DNA of 64,000 nt, taken from an uncultured Lachnospiraceae bacterium. Its GTDB lineage: Bacteria > Bacillota > Clostridia > Lachnospirales > Lachnospiraceae. This document shows, one piece after another, positions 62,411 to 64,000 of this stretch. The notes under the pieces are model-generated. The model ran no database searches and was not told where the DNA came from. It worked only from the letters and a program-made list of their open reading frames with translations. Position numbers and translations under genes: made by a program. Numbering within the stretch: the stretch's first letter is position 1; each line of letters starts with the position of its first letter. The stretch spans positions 1 through 64,000 of the forward strand of contig CAMORO010000003.1 in the NCBI GenBank assembly GCA_946623875.1, read 5' to 3'.

Positions 62411-63329
62411 AATGGATGAAATACAGAAGCGTATACTAAGTGAGGTTGCAGGGCTTCATGAGGTGCCGGAGGGGGCATACAATATAAGGGCCAACGGCGT
62501 ATCTGCCGGAAGGGCTTCAACTGAGAATATAGAGATAATACCGCGTGAGGACGGTCAGGGACTTACGGTTAAGATAAAGCCCGGTACAAAACGCGAGAGT
62601 GTTCATATACCGGTGGTTATGACAAAGAGCGGAATAAAGGAAGCGGTTTACAATGACTTTTACATAGGCGAGGGTTCGGATGTTACGATAGTCGCAGGCT
62701 GCGGAATAGATAACTGCGGCGATCAGGACAGTCAGCACGACGGTATACACCGGTTCTTTGTCGGTAAGGGCGCCAAAGTCAGATACGTTGAGAAGCATTA
62801 CGGCTCCGGGAACGGTAAGGGGAAGCGTATCCTCAACCCGGTTACCGAGGTTTTCATGGAGGAAGACAGTACGGCCGAGATGGAAATGGTTCAGATAAAG
62901 GGTGTAGATGACACGGAGCGCACCACTAAGGCTGAGCTTGCAGCAGGAGCGAAGCTGGTAGTAAGAGAGAGACTGATGACGCACGGTAATCAGCGTGCGA
63001 TCAGCATATATAAGGTTAACATGAACGGTGAGGGGGCTAACGCCGATGTTGTATCCAGGTCGGTGGCAAGGGATAGCTCATATCAGAAGTTTGATGCGGT
63101 TCTTGTGGGAAATGCAGAGTGTCAGGGACATACCGAGTGTGATGCCATAATCATGGATCAGGGCAGGATACTGGCTGTGCCGGGTCTTGAAGCCAACAAC
63201 GTTGATGCGGCTCTTGTCCACGAGGCTGCGATCGGTAAGATTGCCGGAGATCAGCTTATCAAGCTTATGACTCTGGGACTTACCGAACTGGAGGCTGAGG
63301 AGCAGATAATAAACGGGTTCCTGAAATAA
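62403..63329 (+). CDS. SufB/SufD-like Fe-S scaffold protein (short form)
   Basis: A 308-residue protein of the SufBD family, whose core is a parallel beta-helix. The C-terminal signature is LVGNAECQGHTECDAIIM, LEANNVDAALVHEAAIGKI and LGLTELEAEEQIINGFL. It is much shorter than SufB of E. coli or B. subtilis (about 460-495 residues). A two-gene ATPase-plus-single-scaffold set of this size matches the minimal Suf-like (SMS) type described from archaea and anaerobes. It probably builds or carries [4Fe-4S] clusters. The start overlaps sufC. Confidence 0.85.
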   Translation: MLEMDEIQKRILSEVAGLHEVPEGAYNIRANGVSAGRASTENIEIIPREDGQGLTVKIKPGTKRESVHIPVVMTKSGIKEAVYNDFYIGEGSDVTIVAGCGIDNCGDQDSQHDGIHRFFVGKGAKVRYVEKHYGSGNGKGKRILNPVTEVFMEEDSTAEMEMVQIKGVDDTERTTKAELAAGAKLVVRERLMTHGNQRAISIYKVNMNGEGANADVVSRSVARDSSYQKFDAVLVGNAECQGHTECDAIIMDQGRILAVPGLEANNVDAALVHEAAIGKIAGDQLIKLMTLGLTELEAEEQIINGFLK

Positions 63330-63336
63330 ACGGGTA

Positions 63337-63405
63337 GTGTAAAGCAGATCATGAAAGCCGGGAACCGTCATAAGGCGGTGGCTTCATTATGACAGATTAT
63401 GGAGG
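63337..63405 (+). repeat. Dispersed hairpin element, copy 2 (before the PAS-GGDEF gene)
   Basis: Matches the element at 50193 over its first 39 nt (35 identical). Here GTCATAA (63367-63373) pairs with TTATGAC (63387-63393) around a different loop, and the element again ends in GGAGG close to a start codon. Confidence 0.7.
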
Positions 63406-63414
63406 TACATCCTA

Positions 63415-64000
63415 TGAATGAAAAAATACCCCCTAAGCGAAAAAAACGGTTGGATTCTCTGTTTGAAGCGTTGGCTATAGTAGGTGAAGATACATACGTA
63501 TTTCTGTGTGATATGTATTATGATTATTCCCGCTGGTCAAAGGTGCTGGTAGAGGAATTCGGTCTGCCATCGGAGTATATGTTTAATGCAGGAGAAATAT
63601 GGGAAGAGCACGTGCATCCGGAGGACAGGGATACTTATCGCACCGGAATAAAGAACATATTTGACGGTCTGGCATCCGGACACGATATGCAATATCGTGC
63701 GAGAAAAGTCAACAGCGAATATGAGCTGTGCACCTGCAGAGGTATCGTGGTATTTGATGAAACGGGACAACCGGAATACTTCGGAGGAGCGATCCGTAAT
63801 CACAGTGCCCAGAGTCATATAGATACGCTTACCGGGCTGAGAAATCAGTATGGTTTCTTTGAGGATGTTCAGGCATATATCAGAAATAAGACCGTTATCA
63901 GGATCGGAATGATAGGGATAGGTAAGCTTACCGAGATAAATGAGGTGTACGGATATCACGTCGGGAATGCCGTGCTGCAGTATTTCGGAAGGTATCTTAT
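63415..64000 (+). CDS. PAS-GGDEF protein, N-terminal part
   Basis: The frame is open at the right edge; 195 residues are visible. Residues 1-120 look like a PAS domain: CDMYYDYSRWSKVLVEEFGL, WEEHVHPEDRDTYR and YRARKVNSEYELCTCRG, ending in a PAC-like FDETGQPEYFGGAIRN. From about 138 a GGDEF domain begins (DTLTGLRNQYGFFEDVQAY, IGKLTEINEVYGYHVGNAVLQYFG). The active-site GGDEF motif lies beyond the window, so cyclase activity cannot be judged. GGAGG is 9 bp before the ATG, within the end of the dispersed hairpin element. Confidence 0.85.

Noticed and set aside
1-64000. tRNA, rRNA, transposase, phage or plasmid genes
   Set aside because: Reading both strands gave no cloverleaf with conserved loops, no rRNA sequence and no transposase or integrase motif. 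Small RNA genes without obvious structure could have been missed.

Overview
The window looks like chromosome from a plant-fibre-degrading member of the Lachnospiraceae (Clostridia), most likely Butyrivibrio or a close relative. This is inferred from three things. The housekeeping order priA-def-fmt-rsmB-rlmN-prpC-prkC-rsgA-rpe is typical of Firmicutes. There are two YesM/YesN-regulated, ATPase-less sugar ABC importers next to xylan enzymes. GGDEF proteins and flagellar accessory genes (fliB, fliW) are numerous. No rRNA, tRNA, CRISPR array, transposase or phage gene was seen.

Layout. 1-6797: a sensory/phosphatase block with the end of a SpoIIE-type PP2C phosphatase, a very unusual propeller/Cache/MFS membrane protein, a GNAT acetyltransferase, a complete membrane PP2C phosphatase and a BMP-family lipoprotein. 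6842-7870: a FliB-like lysine methylase. 7974-13349: a peptide-export cassette with an HlyD stub, a C39-peptidase ABC exporter of the NHLM type, a second NHLM ABC exporter, and two small precursors with matching double-glycine leaders that have their own promoter and terminator. One precursor carries a zinc-ribbon-like core.

13476-31530: two paralogous sensor kinase/response regulator/ABC importer cassettes. The second is followed by a GH43 glycosidase and a sialate-O-acetylesterase-family (probably acetylxylan) esterase. 31577-36859 (minus strand): two diguanylate cyclases, one preceded by a sugar-binding lipoprotein and one fused to a sugar-binding-protein-like domain. 37204-43842: uxuA, uxuB, a GntR/FCD repressor and a GH115 alpha-glucuronidase. 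Together, 13-44 kb reads as an aldouronate (acetylated glucuronoxylan oligosaccharide) utilisation region. Oligosaccharides are sensed outside, imported, and stripped of acetyl, arabinosyl/xylosyl and glucuronosyl groups by enzymes that all lack signal peptides. The uronate path then runs through fructuronate and mannonate under a GntR repressor.

44006-46977: two MATE exporters. 46978-47462: an intergenic stretch with three strong inverted repeats. 47463-58525: the conserved translation/Ser-Thr-kinase operon. 58577-64000: a UbiA-family prenyltransferase with a HAD phosphatase, a phosphoribosyltransferase, fliW, a two-gene Suf-like Fe-S assembly pair (ATPase plus one SufB/D-like scaffold), and the start of a PAS-GGDEF protein that runs off the window.

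The points most worth following are the double-glycine peptide cassette, the propeller/Cache/MFS chimera, the two sugar-sensing GGDEF arrangements, a 51-nt palindrome behind a possible orphan promoter, a dispersed hairpin element before fmt and the last gene, and two kinase genes that look leaderless. All functions are inferred from reading the sequence; no database search was run.
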